NCBI RefSeq assembly: GCF_001405015.1
Contig: NZ_CYZX01000017.1
Coordinates: 1-64,000 of the forward strand
Source: Clostridium disporicum
Lineage (GTDB): Bacteria; Bacillota; Clostridia; Clostridiales; Clostridiaceae
DNA length: 64,000 nt
Direction: 5' to 3'
Positions 15,827 through 25,380 of the stretch are shown piece after piece. The notes under the pieces were generated by a model. The model saw only the letters and a list, made by a program, of their open reading frames with translations, was not told the DNA's origin and searched no databases. Within the stretch, counting starts at the first letter, position 1. Each line of letters starts with the position of its first letter. The translations under genes and the position numbers were made by a program.

Positions 15827-16988
15827 TTTTTCTAAATTAACAAATAGATTTAATACTAATTCATTAAAATGGGATGTTAAAGAAAATGAATTGCCAATGT
15901 GGGTGGCAGATATGGATTTTGAAACAGCTCCTGAGATAATTGAAGCTATTTCTAATAAGGTTAAGTTAGGTATATTCGGCTATACAGCCATTCCAGAAGA
16001 GTATTATTTATCAATAAGCAACTGGTGGGAGAAGAGGCATAACTTTAAAATAGAGAAGGAATGGATATTATTCTGTACAGGAGTTGTTCCAGCTATATCT
16101 TCAATAGTAAGAAAAATAACATCTGTAGGAGATAATGTAGTTGTACAAGCACCTGTATATAATATTTTTTATAATTCAATAGTTAATAATGATAGAAAGA
16201 TACTTTCTAGTGACTTATGTTATGATGGTAGCAATTATTATATTGATTTTGATGATTTAGAAAGAAAGCTTTCAGATAATAAAACAACATTAATGATTCT
16301 TTGTAATCCTCATAATCCTATAGGAAAGGTTTGGGATAGAGAAACTCTTGAAAGAATAGGTAATTTAGCATTAAAGCATAATGTAACTGTACTTTCAGAT
16401 GAAATTCATTGTGATTTAACTTATGGCAATAAAGAGTATATTCCATTTGCATCAGTTTCTAAAGAAATTGCTCAAAATAGCATAACATGTATAGCTCCTA
16501 CAAAGACCTTTAATATAGCAGGGTTACAAACAGCAAGTATTGTAATTCCAAATGAAGAGCTAAGAAAGAAAGTGAATAGAGGAATAAATACAGATGAAGT
16601 TGCAGAACCTAATGCCTTTGCAATGGAGGCTACAATAGCAGCATTTACAAAAGGAGAGCCTTGGCTAAATGGACTAATTGAATATTTATCAGAAAACAAG
16701 AGTGTAGTACTTGAGTTTATTAATGAAAAACTACCAGAGCTTAAGGTTGTTAAATCTGATGCAACATATTTATTATGGATTGATTGTAGCAAAGTAACAG
16801 AAGATAGTGCAGAATTGTGCAAATATATAAGAAGCAATACAGGATTATATGTATCTAATGGAGCTGTTTATGGAGGTAATGGTAAAACATTTATGCGTAT
16901 GAATATAGCATGCCCAAGAATCAGATTAGAAGACGGATTATCAAGACTTGAAGCTGGAATTAAGAGTTATATTGAAAATAAAAGATAA
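15816..16988 (+). CDS. patB: MalY/PatB-type C-S lyase (cystathionine beta-lyase)
   Basis: The 390-residue fold-type I PLP enzyme has PMWVADMDFETAPEI at the start, the substrate loop LCNPHNPIGKVW, SDEIHCDL and the PLP lysine in PTKTFNIAGLQ (residues ~225-236), with an Arg-rich end (FMRMNIACPR). It would cleave C-S bonds of cystathionine or cysteine conjugates, giving a thiol, pyruvate and ammonia. The start lies inside the DUF3737 gene. Under MerR-type control, cleavage of cysteine conjugates of electrophiles is an attractive role; this is inference. Confidence 0.88.
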   Translation: MEYNFSKLTNRFNTNSLKWDVKENELPMWVADMDFETAPEIIEAISNKVKLGIFGYTAIPEEYYLSISNWWEKRHNFKIEKEWILFCTGVVPAISSIVRKITSVGDNVVVQAPVYNIFYNSIVNNDRKILSSDLCYDGSNYYIDFDDLERKLSDNKTTLMILCNPHNPIGKVWDRETLERIGNLALKHNVTVLSDEIHCDLTYGNKEYIPFASVSKEIAQNSITCIAPTKTFNIAGLQTASIVIPNEELRKKVNRGINTDEVAEPNAFAMEATIAAFTKGEPWLNGLIEYLSENKSVVLEFINEKLPELKVVKSDATYLLWIDCSKVTEDSAELCKYIRSNTGLYVSNGAVYGGNGKTFMRMNIACPRIRLEDGLSRLEAGIKSYIENKR

Positions 16989-17070
16989 GTAATTTTATGT
17001 AAGAAAAACCAATATAACCAAGTTTAATTTTAAGAAGTTAGATATAAGATAAATAATCTAATAGAAATAT

Positions 17071-17110
17071 AATAAATGCATGACTTAATTTATTTAGTCA
17101 TGCATTTATT
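17071..17110. terminator. bidirectional terminator between patB and araC
   Basis: AATAAATGCATGACT and AGTCATGCATTTATT form a perfect 15-bp stem with a 10-base loop. The A-rich and T-rich stem base lets it serve both converging genes. Confidence 0.8.
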
Positions 17111-17125
17111 CATGTAATATGTAGC

Positions 17126-18181
17126 TTATTTTGGATAAATATATTTGTTTCTATACTCTACAGGAGTCATATTATATTGTTTTTTAAATACACGATAAAA
17201 ATGACTAGTATTAGAATAACCAACAATATCGATTATATTATTTATAGATATATCGGCGTTTCTAAGTAGTTCACAGGCTTTTTGAGTTTTTATATCTTGA
17301 ATTATATTTATAAAGCTTTTCCCTATATAATCCTTTAAAATACGAGACATTTGACGTTCGCTATAGTTGAAATATACTGATAAATCTTTAAGTGTTATTG
17401 ATTTATAATTACTTGAAATATAATTCATTATATTAACAATATTTGTATCAAGTGTATTACCTAGAGGATTAGGAACAATTACTGTTTCTTCATAGCTTCT
17501 AAGTAAAGTTATAAATAACTTAGTTGTTAGTGTGTTTAACATACGTTCAGAATAACTTAAAGATAAGTTAAATTCGGAGTGCATCTCTAATATTAAAGAT
17601 TGAATAATTATATCATTTCCAGTTGGAAATAATAAGTATGATTCAGAAGTGGGTGAATATAGTGCTCTAGAGAAGAAGGATGATAGGATATCCTTATTTC
17701 TAAGTGTACCAAAAAATGCACTTTCAAAGGTACTTGCTTTAATTAGTAAATTAAATACTATAGAGTCATCATTAAAAACGCTTATAGCATGAGAAGTACC
17801 AGGAGCTAAAATACAAAGATCACCTTTTTTCATATTGATTGATTGGTCAGAAATCTCATTTATACAACTGCCGTTTGCAACATAGATAACTTCAAAAAAG
17901 CTATGTGTATGAATAAAACAAGGACTGTAACGAAGATGTTTGCTAACCAATACATCATAAGGAGCAGGTATAATATTTTCTTCCATAAACTCTCTTGATG
18001 GATCATAAGAAGAATCAGAGCCACCTTTTTTACAATTACATAAACTATCTAATAAAGAAGATACATGTTTTACTGTTTTAGCTTTATCTAATGTAAATTC
18101 TGGATTGTTAATAAATATGTTTTTATACATCATTTCAGATGATGATAGAGATAGATATGTATCTAAATTTAAAAAGTTCAT
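17126..18181 (-). CDS. AraC-family regulator with cupin sensor
   Basis: The 351-residue protein has a central cupin-like sensing domain (residues ~95-180; HTHSFFEVIYVANGSC, LCILAPGTSH) and a C-terminal pair of AraC helix-turn-helix motifs (~250-345; LKDLSVYFNYSERQMSRILK, VGYSNTSHFYRVFKKQYNMT). It is divergent from the rhamnosidase gene across 225 bases and is the likely activator of the rhamnoside locus, with rhamnose or a rhamnoside as effector. GGGGG precedes the start. The first ~80 residues are an unassigned extension. Confidence 0.88.
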   Translation of the reverse strand: MNFLNLDTYLSLSSSEMMYKNIFINNPEFTLDKAKTVKHVSSLLDSLCNCKKGGSDSSYDPSREFMEENIIPAPYDVLVSKHLRYSPCFIHTHSFFEVIYVANGSCINEISDQSINMKKGDLCILAPGTSHAISVFNDDSIVFNLLIKASTFESAFFGTLRNKDILSSFFSRALYSPTSESYLLFPTGNDIIIQSLILEMHSEFNLSLSYSERMLNTLTTKLFITLLRSYEETVIVPNPLGNTLDTNIVNIMNYISSNYKSITLKDLSVYFNYSERQMSRILKDYIGKSFINIIQDIKTQKACELLRNADISINNIIDIVGYSNTSHFYRVFKKQYNMTPVEYRNKYIYPK

Positions 18182-18406
18182 TTTAAGTTTCCCCCAAATA
18201 AAATAACTTTACATAATAATATTATATAACGATTACAATACATAAGCTATATGAAAGTATAAAATGTCAGAAATGGACTATAAGTAATGGCATTTATAAG
18301 CATAGTAGAGAGTGAGAAACTATAATATCATAAGAATATAGCTATGATAAATGATTAAACATCGATGTGTAAACAATTACTGAATATTAAGACTAGGAGG
18401 AAGTAG

Positions 18407-20737
18407 ATGTCGACAGAGAGAATCAACTTGGAGGGACAGTGGATTTCTAAGTTTCCTAAAGAGTATAACTATGATGCATCAGATTATTATGATGACAATC
18501 CAAATACTTTAATAAGAAAAGAATTCAACATAAAAAAAACAAATAGTAACTATTACTTAAATGTAGGTTGTCTTGGATATTATATAGCTTATATCAATGG
18601 TAAGAGAGTTGGAGATTATGAACTTAACTCTGATTGGACTCAATATGATAAAACTATATATTACGACACCTATGAAGTAAGTGAATTATTAACTGATGGC
18701 AAAAATGTAATTTCATTTGAACTAGGAAATGGTATGTATAATCCAGCACCTTTAAGATTGTTTGGAAAATATAATTTAAGAGAACGATTAAGATTAATAG
18801 GTGAGCCTTGTTTAATTGCAAGTATTCATGAGAATGAGATATGTATATTAAAAACAGATAAGTCATGGAAAGTAAGTGATGGCCCTCTACTATTTAATAA
18901 TTTATATATTGGTGAGAGATTTGATGCTAGACAAGCTCAAGATCATTGGAAGCTAATAGGATTTGATGATCTTAATTGGAAAGAAGCAATTATAGATAAT
19001 AATAAAAAAGGTAAATTAGTTAAAAGTAAAATTCCTAAGGTAAAGAGGAAAAAAATCCTTGAACCAATATCTATAAATATTAATAGTAAAGGAAATTTAA
19101 TTATTGATTTTGGAGAGACATTATCAGCTGTAATTAATATTTCATTTTTAGGAGTTAAAGATAAAAAAGTTAAGCTAGTTTATGCTGAAAATATTAATGA
19201 AGATAATACTGTTAATTGTGATTCTTCTTTAGCAGGAAATGTTGGAGTAGTACTTGAAGGAGTAAATATTAGGTTTGACGGAGGACCTGGAGCTCCAGAA
19301 CATGCAATGCAAGTAGATGAAATTATATCTAAGGATGGAGAAAATCATTATACAAACAAGTTTACTTACCATTCATTTAGATATGTTGAAGTTTCAGGAT
19401 TAAAGAAAGATGATTTAAAGAGTATAACAGCAACTTACGTTTATACAGATGTAGATGTAGTTGGTAAATTAGAAACAGACAATAGTTGGATTAATAAATT
19501 ATACGATTTAGCTTTAAAGACTAAGTTAAATAATATTCATTCAGTTTTTGAAGATTGTGCAAGAGAACGTTTAGGTTATGGTGGAGATATAGTTGCATTA
19601 GCTACATCAAATCTTTTTATGTTTGATTTAGATAAAATGTATGAAAAAACAGTTATAGATTTTAGACAAGATCAAACTAAAAAAGGGGGAGTACCTGAAA
19701 CAGCTCCGTATATGGGGATTCAAACTAACGGTACAGGTGAAGGTGAGGGGCCTATATTATGGCAATTAGCTTATCCGTATCTAGTATATAAACATTATCA
19801 ATATTACGGAGATAAAGAGTTAATATTAGATGAATATGAATATTTAAGAAAACAAATGTTGTATTTGAAGTCAATAGGAATTGAAGAATTACAAGATAAG
19901 TGCTTAGGAGACCATGGTAGTAGTGATACTAAGGTTAGCTTCAAAGTTGGAACTCCAGATAAGAAATTCTTAGCATGTTGTGCATATTACTTATTCCTAC
20001 AGTATAATAGATATTTTGCTATGTTAGCAGAGGATATGATTTATAAAGAATATGAAGAAGAGTTAGTAAAGGTAAAAGCATTTATTGATAATAACTTTAA
20101 AAATGATGATGGAACATACGGCAATAAATCTCAAAGTAGCTTTGCATTTGCAATTTTTACCCATATTTCTGACGAACCAGAAAAGCTATGCAAAATGTAT
20201 GTAGATAAAATAAAAGAAGATAATGGATATTTACGTTCAGGTATTTTTGGAATGATGATGACTTTTGAAGTATTAAATAAATATGGATATGATGAGGTTA
20301 TTGAAGAATGGTTGTTTAAAGATGAATATCCCAGTATAGGAAATATGATTAAAGAGGGAAAAACAGCTCTATCAGAACAATTTGATATGAAGGGTTGCTC
20401 TCATAATCATGCAATGTTTTCAAGTTATGCTCAATGGTTTTATCAAGGATTAGCTGGAATAAGAGTTAATGATGAAGCTATAAAAGCTAATAAAATTACT
20501 TTAAAACCATATTTCTCAAAAAAAGTAAATCAAGTTGAATGTACCTTTAAAACATTATCAGGAGAGATAAGTAGTAATTGGAAAATAGAAAATGGACAAG
20601 TAATATGGAAGTTTAATATTCCAGGAGATATTGAGAAGTTTGATGTTATACTTTCAAGTGATTATTCAGTTATAGAAACAAACTATAACGGGAAAAGAAG
20701 AGAAAATGGTCAGTATTATATGATAATAAAGCTTTAA
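18407..20737 (+). CDS. alpha-L-rhamnosidase (GH78), cytoplasmic
   Basis: The 776-residue protein has an N-terminal carbohydrate-binding-like beta-sandwich (VGCLGYYIAYINGKRVGDYE) and then the (alpha/alpha)6 barrel. The barrel holds the GH78 acidic motif FEDCARERLGYGGD (residues ~383-396) and the late signature SHNHAMFSSYAQWFYQGLAG. It should hydrolyse terminal alpha-L-rhamnosyl residues. No signal peptide is present, so the substrate must be imported. AGGAGG precedes the ATG. It is followed within 90 bases by a PTS membrane subunit, which suggests uptake of rhamnose-containing glycosides. Confidence 0.85.
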   Translation: MSTERINLEGQWISKFPKEYNYDASDYYDDNPNTLIRKEFNIKKTNSNYYLNVGCLGYYIAYINGKRVGDYELNSDWTQYDKTIYYDTYEVSELLTDGKNVISFELGNGMYNPAPLRLFGKYNLRERLRLIGEPCLIASIHENEICILKTDKSWKVSDGPLLFNNLYIGERFDARQAQDHWKLIGFDDLNWKEAIIDNNKKGKLVKSKIPKVKRKKILEPISININSKGNLIIDFGETLSAVINISFLGVKDKKVKLVYAENINEDNTVNCDSSLAGNVGVVLEGVNIRFDGGPGAPEHAMQVDEIISKDGENHYTNKFTYHSFRYVEVSGLKKDDLKSITATYVYTDVDVVGKLETDNSWINKLYDLALKTKLNNIHSVFEDCARERLGYGGDIVALATSNLFMFDLDKMYEKTVIDFRQDQTKKGGVPETAPYMGIQTNGTGEGEGPILWQLAYPYLVYKHYQYYGDKELILDEYEYLRKQMLYLKSIGIEELQDKCLGDHGSSDTKVSFKVGTPDKKFLACCAYYLFLQYNRYFAMLAEDMIYKEYEEELVKVKAFIDNNFKNDDGTYGNKSQSSFAFAIFTHISDEPEKLCKMYVDKIKEDNGYLRSGIFGMMMTFEVLNKYGYDEVIEEWLFKDEYPSIGNMIKEGKTALSEQFDMKGCSHNHAMFSSYAQWFYQGLAGIRVNDEAIKANKITLKPYFSKKVNQVECTFKTLSGEISSNWKIENGQVIWKFNIPGDIEKFDVILSSDYSVIETNYNGKRRENGQYYMIIKL

Positions 20738-20825
20738 TTTAAACTTAATTAAAAAAATGTAGATATTAAAGAGAGAAAGTTTTGATAAAAGTATTGAAGT
20801 CAAAAGTATGAGAGGAGAATTTAAT

Positions 20826-22133
20826 ATGAAAGAAAAAGTTGGGGGATTCGGAAATTTTATAGAGAGTAAGTTACTTCCAGTAGCTGATAAGTTTAGTAGA
20901 CAAAGACATTTAACTGCATTAAGAGATGGTATGTTAGCATATCTTCCATTTACAATTATTTCATCAATATTCTTGATAATAGCATTTTTACCTATTCCGG
21001 GGTATTCAGAATTTATGACTAATTTATTTAATGATGGAGGAGCTTGGGTAGGAAAGCTTGTATATGTAACAAATTCCACTAATGATGTTGCAGGTTTCTT
21101 CGTGTTATTTGCCACTGCGTATAGCTTAGCTAAGTCATATAATGTTGACAAGCTACAAGCATCATTAACAGCATTAGCAGCATTTTTAGTAGTTACACCT
21201 TATATTTCAGGTGATGCTGGAACTGCAATTCCTATGGTTAAAGTAGGAGCACAAGCTATGTTCGTTGCATTTATAGTTGCAATGGTTTCTGTAGAGATAT
21301 ATAGAAGAATGGAACAAAAGGGAATAGTTATAAAGATGCCAGATGCGGTACCACCTGCAGTTGCAAAGCCATTTGCTTCTTTAGTACCAGCATTTGTTAC
21401 AATCTTAGTTTTCTGGATTGTAAGAGTTATTTTTGATGTAGCACTTAATTCAGATTTATTTACTACTATTAATTTAATTATTGGAAAACCTTTATTATTA
21501 TTAGGTGGAAGTTTAGGTGGATTTGTTTTTGCATTATTATTCGAGCAATTCTTATGGTTCTTTGGTATTCATGGTGGATCAATAGTTTCATCTGGAGCTA
21601 TGAATCCTATATGGACTATGTTAGAAGATGCAAATAGAGTAGCGTCTATTGCAGGTGAAGCACCAGTAAATATTATCGGTTCAAGTTTTAGAACAGCTTT
21701 TGCAAGTATAGGTGTTGTTGGATGTGTAATTGCAATGGTTATAGTAGCAAAAAGTAAGCAATACAAAGAAGTTGGAAAAGTTGGTCTTGTACCATACTGC
21801 TTTAATATAGGTGAACCAGTTTTATTTGGGGTACCACTAATGTTAAACCCAATATACTTTATACCACTAGTAATAACACCAGCAGTATCATCACTAATAG
21901 CATATGCAGCACTAGCATTTAAATTAGTACCTATTCCAACAGGATTAGCACAATTACCTTGGACAACTCCACCAATAATAAGTGGATATCTAGTTACTGG
22001 AAGTATTTCAGGTTCTATTCTGCAAATTGTATTATTAGTTGTAGCAACACTTATTTGGTTACCTTTCGTAAAGATTGCAGATAAACAAATTTATGTAGAA
22101 GAACAAAAAAGAGAAATGGAAATGAGTAAATAG
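20826..22133 (+). CDS. PTS EIIC permease, lactose/cellobiose family
   Basis: The ~435-residue membrane protein starts behind GGAG (ATG 20826; an upstream ATG at 20808 overlaps the ribosome binding site). It shows the CelB/LicC pattern: KLLPVADKFSRQRHLTALRD, then several membrane helices, FFGIHGGSIVSSGAMNPIW with the conserved substrate-site HGG, and FNIGEPVLFGVPLMLNP. It forms the sugar channel of a phosphotransferase system. No EIIA or EIIB gene is nearby, so phosphoryl transfer would need partners encoded elsewhere. Its place between rhamnosidase and esterase points to a rhamnosyl-oligosaccharide. Confidence 0.88.
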   Translation: MKEKVGGFGNFIESKLLPVADKFSRQRHLTALRDGMLAYLPFTIISSIFLIIAFLPIPGYSEFMTNLFNDGGAWVGKLVYVTNSTNDVAGFFVLFATAYSLAKSYNVDKLQASLTALAAFLVVTPYISGDAGTAIPMVKVGAQAMFVAFIVAMVSVEIYRRMEQKGIVIKMPDAVPPAVAKPFASLVPAFVTILVFWIVRVIFDVALNSDLFTTINLIIGKPLLLLGGSLGGFVFALLFEQFLWFFGIHGGSIVSSGAMNPIWTMLEDANRVASIAGEAPVNIIGSSFRTAFASIGVVGCVIAMVIVAKSKQYKEVGKVGLVPYCFNIGEPVLFGVPLMLNPIYFIPLVITPAVSSLIAYAALAFKLVPIPTGLAQLPWTTPPIISGYLVTGSISGSILQIVLLVVATLIWLPFVKIADKQIYVEEQKREMEMSK

Positions 22134-22174
22134 ATAATAATTATATGGTAAAAAGTTTAGGGTAGGAGAATAAT

Positions 22175-23959
22175 ATGAAAAGAAATTTTATTAGATATAT
22201 ATCAACGTTAGTTACAGTATTTTATATCTTTTCTATAACAGGATGTGCTAGCTCAAATAAAGAAAGTACAAGTGATAATGTTACCAATACTGTTACAGAT
22301 GAAGTTAGTGAAGAACCAGTAGAAAATATATTAACTTTAACCAATAGTGAAGTTACAGAAGGTTATTCTTATTACATGTATAATGCACTTGTAGATGGAT
22401 ATACATCAATAAGAAGCGATGTATTAACTCCCAAATATTATATATTTGCTGGTAATAAGTCTGAAGAAGATGCTAATAAGTTAATTGCTGATTTAGGGTT
22501 ACTTGAAAATGTTAGAGAATGGGCTGGAGAAGTATATGTTATTAGTCCTTTAAGTGGTGAAGCATATGATGATAAGGATAAAGAAGCATTTATTGATTTA
22601 GTCGGAGGAGCAATTAATAATGTAAAAGTAATTGGGATAGATGATGGAGCTACATTTGTAAATAACTATATTTCACAATCATGCTATTTTATCGCTGGAA
22701 TGATGATTTATGGCGGTGAAATGAATGATGGATTAGAAAAAAATGATGTAGTGCCTGTTTATGCAAGTAATACAAGTGATGTTGCAGTAGAGTTTTATCA
22801 AAATATAAATGATGCTACAAAGAAGAGTGAAAAAGATAATTATGTTTTATATGAAAATGAAGATAAGCCACTACAAAAGGTAGTTGTTGCTTCTAAGGAA
22901 GAAACATTAAAAGAAGCATTTAATAATGCATGGGAAAGTGTATTATCAAGAAATTATAGACAACATAATGATATTGCAGAATTTTATATGCTTAGTGCAA
23001 GATCTGCTACAGAAAATTATGATTTAATAGAAGTTCCTATATTTGAAGAGTTAGGAATAACTTATAATCAAGAGATTGATCAAAATGTAACAGGTATGGA
23101 TGGAAAGTATACATGGTTTGAATACGTACCTAATACAGTTGCATCAAGTAAAGAAAATAGTGTACCTTTAGTTGTATCTTTACATGGAAACCAAAATGAT
23201 CCAAGATTACAAGGAGATTCAACAGGCTGGCCAGAATTAGCTGCAAAGGAAAACTTTATTGTTGTATCACCAGAATGGCAAGAAAAAGAAGTTAACTTTT
23301 TCAAATGTGATGGTTTAGGTGGAGATGGAGTTATGAATTTAGTAGAGGATTTAAAAGTAAAATATCCTCAAATAGACCCATCTAGAATTTATGTAACAGG
23401 ACTTTCAATTGGAGGAGCAGAATCATTCTTATTAGGAGTACAATACAGCAATATATTTGCAGGAGTAGGTGTTGTTTCTGGAGTTAATGTATTTGCTAAT
23501 GAAGTAACAGAAATAGCTAACAACTATACTGCTGGAGAAATTCCATTACTTTATTTATGTGGAGATCACGATTTCTTCCAAATGATACCTGTAGATGGAA
23601 GCAGTGAGTACGGAACAGCGTTCTTATTTGGAAATCAGGTATGGGATGAAGATGAAAATGTTCATATATTTAGCTCACTTCAAGCATATCAAAAGGTAAA
23701 TGGATTAGAAGTAAGCGAAATGGATATGAGTGCTAATGAATATTATGGCATTGCATTAGATGACCAAAAGTGGACAACACTAGGCGATAAAGAAATGTAT
23801 ACAGGTACATTATCTAATGAAAATGGTGTAGTTATGGAATTAGCAGCTATTAAAGATTTAGCACACTGGAACTACAAACCAGAGGCAGAGTACATGTGGA
23901 ACTTCTTTAAAAGATATAGTAGAGACGTTGAAACAGGGGAGTTAATATTTAACAATTAG
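22175..23959 (+). CDS. lipoprotein with alpha/beta-hydrolase (esterase) domain
   Basis: The 594-residue protein has a lipoprotein signal (lipobox SITGC, Cys at ~24), a linker, an N-terminal domain of unknown type (residues ~50-280), and from ~300 a PHB-depolymerase/feruloyl-esterase-like hydrolase. That domain shows VPLVVSLHGNQND (oxyanion strand), TGLSIGG with the nucleophile Ser, LLYLCGDHDFF with a candidate Asp, and LAHWNY with a candidate His. It would act at the outer membrane face, perhaps removing acyl groups from rhamnosylated substrates before uptake; the substrate is inferred. Confidence 0.8.
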   Translation: MKRNFIRYISTLVTVFYIFSITGCASSNKESTSDNVTNTVTDEVSEEPVENILTLTNSEVTEGYSYYMYNALVDGYTSIRSDVLTPKYYIFAGNKSEEDANKLIADLGLLENVREWAGEVYVISPLSGEAYDDKDKEAFIDLVGGAINNVKVIGIDDGATFVNNYISQSCYFIAGMMIYGGEMNDGLEKNDVVPVYASNTSDVAVEFYQNINDATKKSEKDNYVLYENEDKPLQKVVVASKEETLKEAFNNAWESVLSRNYRQHNDIAEFYMLSARSATENYDLIEVPIFEELGITYNQEIDQNVTGMDGKYTWFEYVPNTVASSKENSVPLVVSLHGNQNDPRLQGDSTGWPELAAKENFIVVSPEWQEKEVNFFKCDGLGGDGVMNLVEDLKVKYPQIDPSRIYVTGLSIGGAESFLLGVQYSNIFAGVGVVSGVNVFANEVTEIANNYTAGEIPLLYLCGDHDFFQMIPVDGSSEYGTAFLFGNQVWDEDENVHIFSSLQAYQKVNGLEVSEMDMSANEYYGIALDDQKWTTLGDKEMYTGTLSNENGVVMELAAIKDLAHWNYKPEAEYMWNFFKRYSRDVETGELIFNN

Positions 23960-23986
23960 ATATTGAAATTAAATTATAAATTATTT

Positions 23987-24014
23987 AGAGCTGGTACAGT
24001 AATGTATCAGCTCT
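23987..24014 (+). terminator. hairpin after the esterase gene
   Basis: AGAGCTGGTACA-GTAA-TGTATCAGCTCT pairs over 12 positions, but no strong T-run follows, so termination may be partial. Confidence 0.5.
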
Positions 24015-24121
24015 AATATCATTTAAGTGAGATTATAATAAGTAAATTACATTGATAACAGGTAAGTATTTTAATATAATAATTATAATTAAATAAAGAA
24101 AATTTAAGGATATAGAATTTT

Positions 24122-25084
24122 ATGAGAGAAGATATATTAAAGAAGTTATTTGAATTGACAGAAGAGGAAAAACAGATATTAGAAGGAGAGGCTGATGTTG
24201 ATAAGAGCATCTATACAGATGAGAGCCAGTTTATTATTGATAGCAATAAGATATTAGCAAAGGATCAACTTATAAATATTAGGAAACATACTAGATTTGT
24301 AGAATTTCCAGAACATAAACATAATTACATTGAGTTTAATTACGTATATAAAGGAAAACTAACAGAAGTTATTCATAATAAAGAGATAAATCTAAAAGAA
24401 GGAGAAATAATATTTTTAAATAAAGATATAACACATAAAATTAAGGAAAGTTCAAAAGATGATATAATAATTAATTTTATTATTAAGCCTGAATTTTTTG
24501 ATTTTTTACTATCTTTATCTAATGAGGAAAATACTATTTTTAGCTTTTTATTAAAGTCAATATATATGAATAACAATAAAGGTGAATATCTCTATTTTAA
24601 AGTTAACGATGAAAGATATATTCAAGAAATATTAGAGAAAATAATTATAGAGATATATGAACCTAGTATGATAAGTAGTACAAGCATTAAACTATTGGTA
24701 GGCTTATTAATAGTTGAATTAATAAAGACACCAGATAAAATTGAAATGTATTCAGAAGATAATTATGATAGCCTTATGGTTATTGATGTATTTAAGTATA
24801 TAGATAATAATTATGCTAAAGCCACTTTAACAGAAGTTTCTGAAAGGTTAAATCAGCCTAATTATAAAATAAGTAAGCTTATAAAAAAACATACAGATAT
24901 GACATTTAAGGAATTGCTTCAAGAAAAAAGGCTTGATATAGCTAAGAAACTATTAAGTGATACAGAGTTACCAATAGTAGAAGTCATTACTTCAGTAGGT
25001 TATGAAAATCTTACATATTTCTATAAGATATTTAAAGAAAAATATGGATGCACACCAAATGAATTTAAAAGTTATGATATTTAA
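24122..25084 (+). CDS. AraC-family regulator 2
   Basis: The 320-residue protein has a cupin-like sensor (residues ~50-130; EFPEHKHNYIEFNYVYKGKL, EGEIIFLNKDITH) and a C-terminal AraC HTH pair (~215-318; LTEVSERLNQPNYKISKLIK, VGYENLTYFYKIFKEKYGCT). The weak AAGGAT ribosome binding site suggests low expression. It lies between the glycoside-uptake genes and rhaBAD and probably controls one of them. A terminator separates it from the following genes. Confidence 0.88.
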   Translation: MREDILKKLFELTEEEKQILEGEADVDKSIYTDESQFIIDSNKILAKDQLINIRKHTRFVEFPEHKHNYIEFNYVYKGKLTEVIHNKEINLKEGEIIFLNKDITHKIKESSKDDIIINFIIKPEFFDFLLSLSNEENTIFSFLLKSIYMNNNKGEYLYFKVNDERYIQEILEKIIIEIYEPSMISSTSIKLLVGLLIVELIKTPDKIEMYSEDNYDSLMVIDVFKYIDNNYAKATLTEVSERLNQPNYKISKLIKKHTDMTFKELLQEKRLDIAKKLLSDTELPIVEVITSVGYENLTYFYKIFKEKYGCTPNEFKSYDI

Positions 25085-25111
25085 AAATGCAAATAAGGTT
25101 AATAAATTAGG

Positions 25112-25145
25112 CAACTTTGGTTATTAAGACCAAGGTTGTTTTTTT
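25112..25145 (+). terminator. terminator after AraC 2
   Basis: CAACTTTGGT / ACCAAGGTTG (one G-T pair) with a 7-base loop, then TTTTTTT. Confidence 0.8.
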
Positions 25146-25185
25146 ATATACTTAAGATAATAAATAGCATATGAGAGGTAAAGGG

Positions 25186-25350
25186 ATGAAGATACTTAGA
25201 GTTCTTATAAGAGCTATGAAAGAGTTGTTACATGAAACTATAGAAAGAAATGGATTATTGAGCTTAGAAACTATAAGTTTAAGTCAAAGGTTAGATAAGC
25301 TTATATACATAAAACAGAAGAGTATAGCTGAGAGCTATATTAACTGTTAA
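25186..25350 (+). CDS. Spo0E-like aspartyl-phosphate phosphatase
   Basis: The 54-residue protein reads MKILRVLIRAMKELLHETIE and then NGLLSLETISLSQRLDKLI. The SQRLDKLI motif is the signature of Spo0E-type phosphatases, which dephosphorylate Spo0A~P and delay sporulation. GAGAGG lies 7 bases before ATG 25186; an ATG 15 bases upstream is in frame but poorly placed. It lies 30 bases upstream of rhaB, so it may be co-transcribed with the rhamnose genes, which would link sugar use to the sporulation decision; this link is inference. Confidence 0.7.
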   Translation: MKILRVLIRAMKELLHETIERNGLLSLETISLSQRLDKLIYIKQKSIAESYINC

Positions 25351-25380
25351 ACAAATAGGATTAATTAAAGGGGGAGAGTT

